Source: an uncultured Acetatifactor sp. (GTDB lineage: Bacteria > Bacillota > Clostridia > Lachnospirales > Lachnospiraceae). Taken from it: a DNA stretch of 64,000 nt. The notes beneath the pieces are model-generated. The model ran no database searches. It worked only from the letters and a program-made list of their open reading frames with translations, and had not been told where the DNA came from. Location: NCBI GenBank assembly GCA_910578215.1, contig CAJTPH010000004.1, forward strand, positions 61,324 through 125,323. Reading direction: 5' to 3'. How positions within the stretch are numbered: the stretch's first letter is position 1; every line of letters begins with the position of its first letter. Positions 26,539 to 35,285 of this stretch are shown here, piece after piece. Position numbers and translations under genes: made by a program.

Positions 26539-27378
26539 TTACTTTGCGTAATTGTAGAAGCCCTCTCCGGTCTTCTTCCCAAGCTTGCCTGCGCGTACCA
26601 TCTTCCGAAGGAGCGGCGCGGGCGCATACTTGGAATCGCCGGTCTCCGCATAGATAACCTCCATAATGGCAAGAACAATGTCAAGCCCAATGTAATCTCC
26701 AAGCGCAAGAGGTCCCATGGGATGATTTGCACCCAGCTGCATTGCCACATCAATATCCGCAACAGACGCAACGCCTGCGGCATAAACATTGACAGCCTCG
26801 TTGATCATGGGAATCAAGATCCTGTTTACAACAAAGCCTGCCGCCTCATTCACCTCAACGGGCGTCTTGCCGATCTCGGCTGCAATATTCTTAATCTTCT
26901 CCACCAGCTCTGCGGGAGTGTTAGCGCCTGCAATCACCTCTACCAGCTTCATCCTGTCTGCCGGATTGAAGAAATGCATGCCGATCAGCGGACGATCCAG
27001 GCCGTTGCCCATCTCCGTAATGGAAAGGGAAGATGTGTTGGACGCAAAGATACAGTCCTTCTTTACGATCTGCTGCAGCTCCGTAAAGGTCTGCTTCTTG
27101 ATCGCCATGCTCTCGGGACAAACCTCGATCACCAGGTCGCAGTCCGTACAGATCTCCTTTAAGCCTGTGACCACCTTTGCCGCTACCGCATCTGCCTTCT
27201 CCTGCGTAATCTTCTCCTTGCTCACAAGGAAATTCAGGTTCTTCAGAATCTTTGCCTTGCCGCCGTCAGCAAACTCCTGCTTGATATCGCAGAGGCATAC
27301 CTCATAGCCCTCCGTCATTGCAAACGCCTGCGCGATTCCCGAACCCATCGTACCTGCTCCGATAATACCTACCTTCAT
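26539..27378 (-). CDS. hbd: 3-hydroxybutyryl-CoA dehydrogenase
   Basis: Reduces acetoacetyl-CoA to 3-hydroxybutyryl-CoA with NAD(P)H. The Rossmann start is VGIIGAGTMGSGIAQAF; SNTSSLSITE and the catalytic His region IGMHFFNPADRMKLVEVI follow, with the C-terminal dimer domain ending NHPMGPLALGDYIGLD. At 279 aa it is typical. The 243-bp gap to bcd downstream holds no gene that I can support. Confidence 0.95.
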   Translation of the reverse strand: MKVGIIGAGTMGSGIAQAFAMTEGYEVCLCDIKQEFADGGKAKILKNLNFLVSKEKITQEKADAVAAKVVTGLKEICTDCDLVIEVCPESMAIKKQTFTELQQIVKKDCIFASNTSSLSITEMGNGLDRPLIGMHFFNPADRMKLVEVIAGANTPAELVEKIKNIAAEIGKTPVEVNEAAGFVVNRILIPMINEAVNVYAAGVASVADIDVAMQLGANHPMGPLALGDYIGLDIVLAIMEVIYAETGDSKYAPAPLLRKMVRAGKLGKKTGEGFYNYAK

Positions 27379-27389
27379 TTCCAGTCCTC

Positions 27390-27590
27390 CTAATTATTAT
27401 CTTTATTTTTCTTTACGCTCTCCATAAGAAATACCAGTCCGCCCACCATAACGCAGCCGCCGCCTATCTTCATTGTAATATCCGCGTTTTTCATAGCCCA
27501 TATAAAAACGATTACGCCTATCACTATAAAGAGTATTCCTCCGATTGCCAAGCCGGCTCTTTTCTTATTCATGTCCTTGTGTTCCTCCAA
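27390..27590 (-). CDS. Small membrane protein inside the butyrate operon
   Basis: A 66-aa protein with two hydrophobic helices (AIGGILFIVIGVIVFIWAMK and IGGGCVMVGGLVFLMESV) and charged ends. It sits between crt (21 bp upstream) and hbd (11 bp downstream), so it is translated from the same mRNA. I know of no function for it; the common operon order does not include it. Confidence 0.6.
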   Translation of the reverse strand: MEEHKDMNKKRAGLAIGGILFIVIGVIVFIWAMKNADITMKIGGGCVMVGGLVFLMESVKKNKDNN

Positions 27591-27611
27591 AATTAAGCTG
27601 CCTTACACGGT

Positions 27612-28436
27612 TTAGCAGTTTTTGAACGGCTCCTTTACCTTCTCCTTGTTTTTGTCAAGGAAGAATGCCATGCCGTACTTCTGATCCTCTGTCTCGAAGC
27701 AGTCTCCAAACAGCCTCTCCTCAATGACGATCGCCTTGTCCATATCCGCATCCAGCCCCTCGTTGATTGCCTTCTTGCAGTTGCGGACAGCGATGGGCGC
27801 ATTTTTCGCAATGGCTGAGGCCATCTTTTCAGCCGCCGCCATCAGGACCTCCTGGGCGGACTTGACCACATTGCCCTCCGCGTCCGTCTCCGCCGAATAT
27901 ACCTCGTTTACCAGACCGATCCTGTATGCCTCTGCAGCCTTGATATTACGTGCCGTGTAGATCATCTGCTTCGCCATGCCTGCGCCTACAAGACGTGCAA
28001 GGCGCTGGGTCCCGCCGAAGCCGGGAGTAATGCCGAGCCCCACCTCAGGCTGGCCGAACACCGCATTGTCCGAGCAGAGTCTGATATCGCAGCTCATGGA
28101 AATCTCACAGCCGCCGCCCAGGGCAAATCCGTTTACCGCCGCGATCACAGGGACGGGGAAGGTCTCCAGCCTGCGGAACACATCGTTTCCCTTTTTGCCG
28201 AACGCCTCGCCCTCCGCCTTTGTCAAAGTGCTCATCTCACCGATATCCGCACCCGCCACAAAGGATTTCTGACCGGCGCCGGTAAGAATCAGGCAGCGCA
28301 CCACATTCAGGTCCACTGCGTCCAGAGCCGCCTCCAGCTCATCCAGAACCTGGGAATTCAGCGCGTTCAGCGCCTTTTCACGGTTGATGGTAATGGTTGC
28401 GATCTCACCCTTTTGTTCATATAAAATAAATTCCAT
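27612..28436 (-). CDS. crt: 3-hydroxybutyryl-CoA dehydratase (crotonase)
   Basis: Dehydrates 3-hydroxybutyryl-CoA to crotonyl-CoA. The oxyanion-hole region is SFVAGADIGEM, and the catalytic Glu pair lies in ALGGGCEISMSCDIRL and FGQPEVGLGITPGFGGTQRL. The N-terminus ITINREKALNALN is typical. At 274 aa it is slightly longer than the usual ~260 because of an insert near residues 190-200 (SAETDAEGN). Second gene of the operon. Confidence 0.95.
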   Translation of the reverse strand: MEFILYEQKGEIATITINREKALNALNSQVLDELEAALDAVDLNVVRCLILTGAGQKSFVAGADIGEMSTLTKAEGEAFGKKGNDVFRRLETFPVPVIAAVNGFALGGGCEISMSCDIRLCSDNAVFGQPEVGLGITPGFGGTQRLARLVGAGMAKQMIYTARNIKAAEAYRIGLVNEVYSAETDAEGNVVKSAQEVLMAAAEKMASAIAKNAPIAVRNCKKAINEGLDADMDKAIVIEERLFGDCFETEDQKYGMAFFLDKNKEKVKEPFKNC

Positions 28437-28579
28437 GGCACTCCTCCATTTTATGTCTCATTCAATTTTTCCATGTACACGCATAAGGAAACCTGCCCTT
28501 TTATCACATGTGCAGATTTCCTTAGCCTTTTGCATTCACTGCGATACCATGGCTAAATGCCTGTTACCGCCGCTTTGCA

Positions 28580-29764
28580 TTAATCCTCGATTTTTACAAT
28601 GGTAGAGCAGCCCATGCCGCCGCCGATGCACAGGGTAGCAAGACCTGTCTTCGCTCCCTTCGCCTGCATCTCGTGAAGCAGCGTCACCAGAATACGGCAG
28701 CCTGAAGCCCCTACGGGATGCCCCAGAGCGATTGCGCCGCCGTTGGGATTCAGCTGCCTGTCAACATCAATCCCAAGCTCCTTGCCCACTGCTACGGACT
28801 GTGCGGCGAAAGCCTCGTTTGCCTCGATAACGTCAAAGTCCTCGATCTTCATGCCTGTCTTTTCAAGCACCTTTTTCGTGGAAGCCACGGGACCGATTCC
28901 CATAACCTCGGGACGCACGCCTGCAAGAGCGCCTGCCACAAAGGTTGCCATAGGCTTCACGCCCAGCTCCTTTGCCTTCTCCTCGCTCATCACCACGATT
29001 GCCGCCGCACCGTCGTTGATGCCGGAAGCGTTGCCCGCCGTGACAAACCCGTCGGGATTGATGGAGCGCAGCTTCTGCAGACCCTCGATGGTGGAGCCTG
29101 CGCGGGGGCCCTCATCCACCTTAAACTCGATAACCTCTTTCTTTTTCTTTACGGGCACAGGCACGATCTCCTTGTCAAAAGCGCCTGCCTTCTGAGCCGC
29201 CTCCGCCTTCAGCTGGCTCTTAAGCGCAAACTCATCCAGCTCCTCGCGGGTCAGCCCCCACTCGCGGCAGATATTGTCCGCGGTGGTAATCATATGATAA
29301 TCATTAAAAGCGTCCCACAGAGCGTCCTTAATCATGGTGTCAACCAGCGTGCCGTTGTTCATGCGGTAGCCGTAACGGCCCTGCATAACCGCATAGGGAG
29401 CCATGGACATATTCTCCATGCCGCCTGCAACTACCACATCCGCATCCCCTGCCATGATCATCTGCGCAGCCTGGTTCACACAGTTCAGTCCGGAACCGCA
29501 GACCACATTCATGGTGACGGCGGGCACCTCGATGGGAAGTCCTGCCTTGATAGACGCCTGGCGTGCAACGTTCTGACCCTGCCCTGCCTGAATGACGCAG
29601 CCCATGTATACCTGGTCCACATCCTTGGGGCTGACGCCCGCTCTGTTCAGCGCCTCCTTAATGACGATTGCTCCCAGCTCCGCCGCAGGCGTAGTGCTCA
29701 ATGTGCCGCCCATGGTGCCGATGGCAGTACGGCATGCCCCGGCTAAAACTACTTTCTTTGCCAT
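28580..29764 (-). CDS. thlA: Acetyl-CoA acetyltransferase (thiolase)
   Basis: Condenses two acetyl-CoA to acetoacetyl-CoA, the first step to butyrate. The nucleophile Cys is in NVVCGSGLNCVNQA. His is in GGAIALGHPVGASG and the second catalytic Cys in LCIGGGMGCSTIV. At 394 aa it is standard. GGAGGG precedes the ATG. It is the first gene of the operon, with a good promoter at 29828-29856. Confidence 0.95.
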   Translation of the reverse strand: MAKKVVLAGACRTAIGTMGGTLSTTPAAELGAIVIKEALNRAGVSPKDVDQVYMGCVIQAGQGQNVARQASIKAGLPIEVPAVTMNVVCGSGLNCVNQAAQMIMAGDADVVVAGGMENMSMAPYAVMQGRYGYRMNNGTLVDTMIKDALWDAFNDYHMITTADNICREWGLTREELDEFALKSQLKAEAAQKAGAFDKEIVPVPVKKKKEVIEFKVDEGPRAGSTIEGLQKLRSINPDGFVTAGNASGINDGAAAIVVMSEEKAKELGVKPMATFVAGALAGVRPEVMGIGPVASTKKVLEKTGMKIEDFDVIEANEAFAAQSVAVGKELGIDVDRQLNPNGGAIALGHPVGASGCRILVTLLHEMQAKGAKTGLATLCIGGGMGCSTIVKIED

Positions 29765-29827
29765 TTTGTTTCCCTCCGATGATTGTTGTTCTTATGATTG
29801 TTATTTTTTTGTCATTGCGATATTCCC

Positions 29828-29856
29828 AGTTTAACATATACGGGATTTATTTGCAA
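29828..29856 (-). promoter_or_regulatory. Promoter of the butyrate operon
   Basis: On the minus strand TTGCAA (29856-29851), a 17-bp spacer and TAAACT (29833-29828) with an extended TGT ahead of it, about 65 bp upstream of thlA. Confidence 0.6.
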
Positions 29857-29945
29857 TGAATTTTATATTAAGTTGATAAAAAAATAACAAACTGTCCGCG
29901 CAGGGATACCATGGATGCATTTATAACGGACCGTGACGAAAACCC

Positions 29946-30995
29946 TTATCCTCCTGTCACCATGATCTTTACGTAATCCTCTGTTTTGTCCCTCATTATA
30001 TGCAGCCCCTCGTCCAAATTCCCCATGGACAGTCTGTGAGTGACCAGCTTTTCAGGCGAAACCCGCTTCCGCGAAAGCCTGTCAAGAGCATAATGCCAGT
30101 CATCGTCATGCCCGTGCGTAAAAGAAGAATTCCAGGTCCCCGTAATCACCAGCTGGTCTCTCAAAATTCTCCAATATGTATTTTTGTCAAGCGCCATATC
30201 CGAATACGGATTACCCACCAGACAGACCTGCCCCATGGGAGCAGCCAGCCTGACCGCCTGAACAAAAGCTTCATTCCTGCCAACACATTCAAATACGGCG
30301 TCCGCGCCGGCGCCGTTGGTGCGCTCCCGCACCCATCCGTCTGCAGCCTGCGCCCTGACGTCGCAATAGGACTGCTCCGCCAGCCCCATTTTGCCCGCTA
30401 GCTGCCTCTGAAATTCCTTATTTCCCACTGCCAGAATATTGCGGATTCCCGCATCCAGCAAAAGCATCACAAGCAGCATTCCGATTGTTCCCAGCCCGTA
30501 TACAACAACCGTACCGCTCTGGCAGAGCTGCACCCTGCGCATGGCGTGGACCGCCACCGCCATAGGCTCCAGCATGGCGGCTTCTACATGAGAAACGGCT
30601 GTGGGCAGTTCTATCAGATTCCATTCCGGAACCAGGGCATACTCCGCAAAGCCGCCGTCCCTGCGTGAACCCAGATAACTGTAATTCCTGCACAGCTCAT
30701 ACTGCCGCCTTGCGCATGCCGCACATTCCCTGCACGGAATCAGCGGAAACACGCCCACGCGCTTCCCTTCCCATTTTTTGTCGGCAAGCGCCCCCGCCTT
30801 CTCGACCACACCGGAAAATTCATGTCCGGGTATAAGCGGGTGCCTGTGTGCTCCCGTTTTAAATATTCTCGGAATATCAGAGCCGCAGATACCTGCCGCC
30901 CGTACCGAGACAAGCACTTCCTTGTCCGCCGGCTCCGGCCTTGCCGCCTCCTCAAAACGAATATCATTTATGCCATGTAATATCCATGCCTTCAT
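29946..30995 (-). CDS. Zinc-dependent medium-chain dehydrogenase, probable ribulose-5-phosphate reductase (TarJ-like)
   Basis: Medium-chain alcohol dehydrogenase fold (349 aa). Catalytic zinc ligands lie in AAGICGSD and PGHEFSG; four Cys in CRECAACARRQYELC bind the structural zinc. The coenzyme loop is VVYGLGTIGMLL. In family terms it resembles galactitol-1-phosphate dehydrogenase. It is next to a cytidylyltransferase of the TarI/IspD type, so reduction of ribulose 5-phosphate to ribitol 5-phosphate is the likely job. It is the last gene of the glycan block. Confidence 0.7.
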   Translation of the reverse strand: MKAWILHGINDIRFEEAARPEPADKEVLVSVRAAGICGSDIPRIFKTGAHRHPLIPGHEFSGVVEKAGALADKKWEGKRVGVFPLIPCRECAACARRQYELCRNYSYLGSRRDGGFAEYALVPEWNLIELPTAVSHVEAAMLEPMAVAVHAMRRVQLCQSGTVVVYGLGTIGMLLVMLLLDAGIRNILAVGNKEFQRQLAGKMGLAEQSYCDVRAQAADGWVRERTNGAGADAVFECVGRNEAFVQAVRLAAPMGQVCLVGNPYSDMALDKNTYWRILRDQLVITGTWNSSFTHGHDDDWHYALDRLSRKRVSPEKLVTHRLSMGNLDEGLHIMRDKTEDYVKIMVTGG

Positions 30996-31004
30996 CTGCT
31001 GCTC

Positions 31005-31730
31005 CTAACCCGTACAAGCTGCTGCCTGACCCATAATGTCACGAAAACGCTCCATGTCTTCCCGTGTGGTTATCTTGAAATTCCTTTCGTCCCCCGGAAT
31101 CATGACGATATCCATCCCGTCCATAACGGCTGGCTCCGTGGAGCCGTTGACCGAACGAATCCTTTCGGGAAGAAGCTTCCTGTTGGCCTCATAATACCTG
31201 CCCAGCCGAAACGTTTCCGGAGCCTGTCCCGCATAGAGCTCGTTCCGGTCCAGCAGGGCGCTGATTTTCTTTCCGTCCGGGCTCTTATACACCGTGTCCT
31301 TCATGGAAAGCACCGGCAGGACGCCGTCATGCCCCTCTACCGCAGCCAGGCTGTCGGTTATCAGCTGTGCGGAAATCAACGGTCTTGCCGCGTCATGTAT
31401 CATAACGGCATCCGATTGGGAGGCGTATCGGCAGATATCCTTCAATCCGTTAAATATGGAGAGCTGCCTGTTCTCCCCCGGTTGGGAAAAGCCACGGAAT
31501 TTTCTTTCAAAGCCCCAGCCCGGACAGTCATATTTTTCAAGCCATTCCAGAATTGTCCCGTGCCACTGCCTGTCCGCCACGATCTGTACCGCATCTATCC
31601 CTTGATGCCCTGCCAGCCGCTCCATACAATAAGAAATAACAGGTCTGCCGTCTATTTCCATATATTGCTTGGGAATGTCCGCCCCCAGCCTTGTGCCTGT
31701 TCCGCCTGACAAAATAAGCGCAATATTCAT
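31005..31730 (-). CDS. Ribitol-5-phosphate cytidylyltransferase (TarI/IspD family)
   Basis: Nucleotidyltransferase that would use CTP to make CDP-ribitol. The signature IALILSGGTGTRLGADIPKQ contains the loop and Lys of the family; VMIHDAARPLIS and PETFRLG follow. The ATG at 31730 is chosen because GGAG lies 6 nt before it; an ATG at 31751 has no such site. IspD of isoprenoid synthesis is the alternative, but the neighbouring dehydrogenase, epimerase and TagF-like transferase favour teichoic-acid-type chemistry. Confidence 0.75.
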   Translation of the reverse strand: MNIALILSGGTGTRLGADIPKQYMEIDGRPVISYCMERLAGHQGIDAVQIVADRQWHGTILEWLEKYDCPGWGFERKFRGFSQPGENRQLSIFNGLKDICRYASQSDAVMIHDAARPLISAQLITDSLAAVEGHDGVLPVLSMKDTVYKSPDGKKISALLDRNELYAGQAPETFRLGRYYEANRKLLPERIRSVNGSTEPAVMDGMDIVMIPGDERNFKITTREDMERFRDIMGQAAACTG

Positions 31731-31761
31731 ATAATCTCCATCCTTAAGCATACTGCCCGCA

Positions 31762-32424
31762 TTAAAACCTCAGCTCCCGTATATTCTGCAGGGTCTCCCC
31801 ATAGGGTTGCTTTTTCCCAAACAAAAGCGTGGTCCCCAGCACAAACCCCTTCACACCCTTCGGCGCAAACTCCAGAATTTTATCCGCACTGCAGGCTCCG
31901 TCCCAGTAAATTTCAAAATCCATATCTTCCTTCAGAGAAAGCAGCTTTGTTATCTTTTTCCCAACATAGGGCAGGTACATCTGCCCCGCATTCCCCGGGT
32001 TCACCGACATCACCAGCACCTTCTTCACAATGCGCAGCATCTCCAGCACTGTCTCCACGCTGGTACCGGGGTTAATGGCAATGCCGGGTATCAGATCCGC
32101 ATTGATGATCTTCTGCAGCGTCGTGGAGGGATGATACTCCGCCTCCGGATGAATATAAATGGTGTCTCCCGGCCGCAGAGACTTAATAAACAGCTCTATG
32201 GTATTGTTCGGATGCTCCACCATCAGGTGCACATCCAGAGGCTTTGCGGCAGCGCTGGCTATGTAGCGCATATCGTTTAAGGACATGGCATAGTTGGGCA
32301 CGTACCTGCCGTCCATTATGTCAATGTGGAAGGAGTCTATGCCGCCCTCCTCAAGCTCCCTTAATTCCTTCTCCAGATTGCCGTAGCAGGCACACATCAT
32401 GGATGCGGTTAATTCAAAGTTCAT
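31762..32424 (-). CDS. Ribulose-phosphate 3-epimerase family protein
   Basis: TIM-barrel epimerase (220 aa). Metal and catalytic residues are in FHIDIMDG, DVHLMVE and MSVNPGNAGQ; the final Asp lies in IYWDGACS instead of the common VDGG. Housekeeping Rpe interconverts ribulose and xylulose 5-phosphate. Placed beside tarI and tarJ it probably supplies ribulose 5-phosphate for CDP-ribitol, though its divergent last motif leaves room for another ketose phosphate. Confidence 0.7.
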   Translation of the reverse strand: MNFELTASMMCACYGNLEKELRELEEGGIDSFHIDIMDGRYVPNYAMSLNDMRYIASAAAKPLDVHLMVEHPNNTIELFIKSLRPGDTIYIHPEAEYHPSTTLQKIINADLIPGIAINPGTSVETVLEMLRIVKKVLVMSVNPGNAGQMYLPYVGKKITKLLSLKEDMDFEIYWDGACSADKILEFAPKGVKGFVLGTTLLFGKKQPYGETLQNIRELRF

Positions 32425-32481
32425 CTTGTCCCTCCCTGTTTTCCAAGCTATTTTATCCGACTAAAGCAGGAGCACATACGC

Positions 32482-34017
32482 CTATAATTTTAATGCTTCC
32501 GCAATTCTCTTACAGCTGTTTCCGTCCCCGTACCTGTGCATTTCCCCCTTTAGCCTTTGGCGCTTTTCCCCTGTAGAATCCGTTCCTTCCGCAATCTCCC
32601 TGACAAAGGTACAAAAATCCGGAAAGGAAAACAATTCCTTACCGGGCAGCCACTCCTGAATATGGGGAAATACAAATCCACGGCTCCGGGCATACTCCTC
32701 CACATCATCCAGCGTAAACCCGATGGGCCTGTCCAACAGCATATAATCCACGGCCGCAGAGGAATAATCGCTGATGAGGGCGTCCGCGTGCCCCAGCAGC
32801 TGATTGATCTGGATACCCAAATCCGCCAGCCGTCCGTTATCCAGGACCGCGATGCGGTCCGACTGCACTCTGCCAATCCTCTCCCTGTCCTGAAAGGGAT
32901 GCAGCTTTAGAACCAGCATGATGTCAAGGTCTCTCAAAAGCGTGTTCAGCTGTGACAGCTCCTCATATGTGCCAACTATGGGCAGCCCTGTCTGCCCCTT
33001 CAGGTCATACTCGTTCAGATTGTCCAACCCTGCCCTTGCAGAGCGGAAGGTGGGCAGCCAGAAAATATATTTCTTCGCTTCTGCCACTCCCAATATCTTC
33101 CGCCAGTCCCTGTAAGGACAAAATAGCCAGTCCTGTTTTGCATATCCTGTCACAAGCACCTGGTCCGGCCTCAGCCCATATATGTCCTGATGAATCCTTG
33201 CGTAAATCTCGCTGATAACCGTAGTGTATTCGTACCTTTTTTCACAACGCACAAAATTTACCCTTGTTTTAAAGCCACATCCATGCCACAGCTGAACGCG
33301 TATCTGATCCGGCCGGCAGTTTCTTGCAAAACCGTATGCGTCCGTAAAAAACAGGTATTTTGACAGACAGAGCGCCCTGTAATAGCGGCGGCGTTCCTCC
33401 GCGTTTTCGGAAACGGACCAGTCAAAGGACATAAACTCAACGTTTTCAACCTTCCGCCACTGATCGAATTCCTCCGGATGCTTTACCAGCCAGACCAATC
33501 GATACCGCTTGTTGTAGCCCTCCGCAAGCATATATTCAAACAGGGCTCTGGCATTATCCCCAAAATCCATTCCCTTCACATAGGCAGACGCATGGGGACC
33601 GCTTCTGAAAACAATCATATTTTCCAGTGCACGAGCCTGATAATGTTCCCGATAGGCAAGCTCATATTCCGTTTCCCTGTTCGCATAGTAGTAAATTGTA
33701 TCAACCTGTTCCGTAACGCCTTCATTTTGGCATAATGCCTCATATGCTTCTCTGAAATAGTCGCTGGTAATCAAAATAACGTTGTTTTTCAAATCCATCC
33801 CGGCTAGACCGGAAGAAGCGGTTACAAACAATCTCCTGTCAAAGAAGGACAGCTCTCCCCGGCTGCGCTCATTATCGTCGATAACCGCCACAATCCTGTC
33901 CTGCAGCCCATACGCGGCGCATAATTCTCTTAGATAAGCTTCCGATCTCTCATAGCAGATAATGCCCCTGCCCGCAATACGCTCCACATTTTCCTGCGAT
34001 AACCGCTCCAGTTTCAT
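32482..34017 (-). CDS. TagF/TarL-like CDP-alditol phosphotransferase
   Basis: Family of CDP-glycerol/CDP-ribitol:polyol-phosphate transferases, which extend teichoic-acid-like chains. The catalytic part shows QLWHGCGFK, LKLHPFQDRE and the signature ALISDYSSAAVDYMLLDRPI. Residues ~1-110 form an extra Rossmann-like domain also seen in other proteins of this block. 511 aa. With tarI/tarJ next door the donor is probably CDP-ribitol. The start overlaps the upstream glycosyltransferase stop (34014-34017, ATGA), so the two are coupled. Confidence 0.75.
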   Translation of the reverse strand: MKLERLSQENVERIAGRGIICYERSEAYLRELCAAYGLQDRIVAVIDDNERSRGELSFFDRRLFVTASSGLAGMDLKNNVILITSDYFREAYEALCQNEGVTEQVDTIYYYANRETEYELAYREHYQARALENMIVFRSGPHASAYVKGMDFGDNARALFEYMLAEGYNKRYRLVWLVKHPEEFDQWRKVENVEFMSFDWSVSENAEERRRYYRALCLSKYLFFTDAYGFARNCRPDQIRVQLWHGCGFKTRVNFVRCEKRYEYTTVISEIYARIHQDIYGLRPDQVLVTGYAKQDWLFCPYRDWRKILGVAEAKKYIFWLPTFRSARAGLDNLNEYDLKGQTGLPIVGTYEELSQLNTLLRDLDIMLVLKLHPFQDRERIGRVQSDRIAVLDNGRLADLGIQINQLLGHADALISDYSSAAVDYMLLDRPIGFTLDDVEEYARSRGFVFPHIQEWLPGKELFSFPDFCTFVREIAEGTDSTGEKRQRLKGEMHRYGDGNSCKRIAEALKL

Positions 34018-35216
34018 TTAAACCACCCGTTCACCCTTGCATATTTCCAGAAAATTTCCTTCTGCTCATACCAGCGTAGCTTTTCCTCCAAAATCCCTGC
34101 CTGCATTAACTCCCCTTTAACAGCCATGGCTTTTTCGCGATTCTTAATCGCGATCAGCACAATATCATATTCCCACTGCTGCAGCTTATCCGGACTGTAT
34201 ACCTCAAAATCGTCATAATGCATATTTTTGCAGGCGGGGTCCACGCAGCCTGCCAGCTCCAAATCCTTTCTTCCCATGAGCTGCCTTCCGTATGCGCGGC
34301 CTAGCTCGCCTCCCCCGTAAAGCGCCACTCTGGCACCTGCCGGAATATCGTCCAGATAATAAGGGTCTAACCAGAGCAGATTCCCGTTCAGAAAGCCCAG
34401 GCGGGAATTGATTCCCTTGTACAGCTGCTCCGTGATATAAAGCTCCGCCTGCACACGCATGGCCCCCGTAAAAGCAGGATGCTCATACAGCCCTATAAAG
34501 CTCTGGTATATCTCGTTTACGCTGGTCAGATAATGTGTATCAGACGTATGGACCCTGGAAGAAGGATGTGCAACATAGTGGTAAAATGCCTGTTTCAGCA
34601 CATATACGCGGCTGCACTGCAACGCATAGGAAAGAACGCATATCTTATCCTCGGAAAAGGACAGCCTGTCGGATATCCCCTCCTGCACTGTCCTGAACAG
34701 CCCGGCACGGAACAGCTTGCAGCACAGGGAGCCCCGAAGCCCCACGTCCTCCTCTGCCGCAGCATAGATTGCATTCTCTCTGAGATACCCCATGCGGCTT
34801 TCATCATACAGCCCTTCCCCGATGCCGTCATAATGCTCCGTGACATAATTTCCCTCAAAAAAATAACCGCTGCTTACCATATCTGCCTGATACTGTATCG
34901 CGGTCTGATATAAAACCCGGTACATTTCCGGATCGATCCAATCGTCGCTGTCCACAAAGCCTATGTACTGCCCCGACGCATGGGCTGTCCCTGCCTTTCT
35001 CGCAGACACAGCCCCTCCGTTTTCCTTGTGGATGACCTTAAGCCGGCGGTCCCTTTGTGCATACCCATGCAGCATCCGGAGGCTTCCGTCGGAGGAGCCG
35101 TCGTCCACGCAGATGATTTCTATATCCTTGAGACTTTGCGCCAGCACACTGTCCAGACATTGCCTTAAATGGCATTCCGCATTGTAGACAGGAATAATGA
35201 TAGATACCTTTGTCAT
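34014..35216 (-). CDS. Family 2 glycosyltransferase with C-terminal Rossmann-like domain
   Basis: The GT-A catalytic domain begins at residue 1 (VSIIIPVYNAECHLRQCLDS), with VDDGSSDGS and the DxD region GFVDSDDWI. From ~275 a separate domain starts with ARVALYGGGELGRAYG, a nucleotide-binding-like loop, and ends IVLIAIKNREKA. The acceptor and sugar are unknown. The gene is coupled to the TagF-like transferase, which suggests both modify one chain. Confidence 0.8.
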   Translation of the reverse strand: MTKVSIIIPVYNAECHLRQCLDSVLAQSLKDIEIICVDDGSSDGSLRMLHGYAQRDRRLKVIHKENGGAVSARKAGTAHASGQYIGFVDSDDWIDPEMYRVLYQTAIQYQADMVSSGYFFEGNYVTEHYDGIGEGLYDESRMGYLRENAIYAAAEEDVGLRGSLCCKLFRAGLFRTVQEGISDRLSFSEDKICVLSYALQCSRVYVLKQAFYHYVAHPSSRVHTSDTHYLTSVNEIYQSFIGLYEHPAFTGAMRVQAELYITEQLYKGINSRLGFLNGNLLWLDPYYLDDIPAGARVALYGGGELGRAYGRQLMGRKDLELAGCVDPACKNMHYDDFEVYSPDKLQQWEYDIVLIAIKNREKAMAVKGELMQAGILEEKLRWYEQKEIFWKYARVNGWFK

Positions 35217-35285
35217 ATAGGATTCCTCTCAGGTTTGAAATCGCGTCCGTTTCTCACATAATTAATTCCCAATACCGCTATGGGC

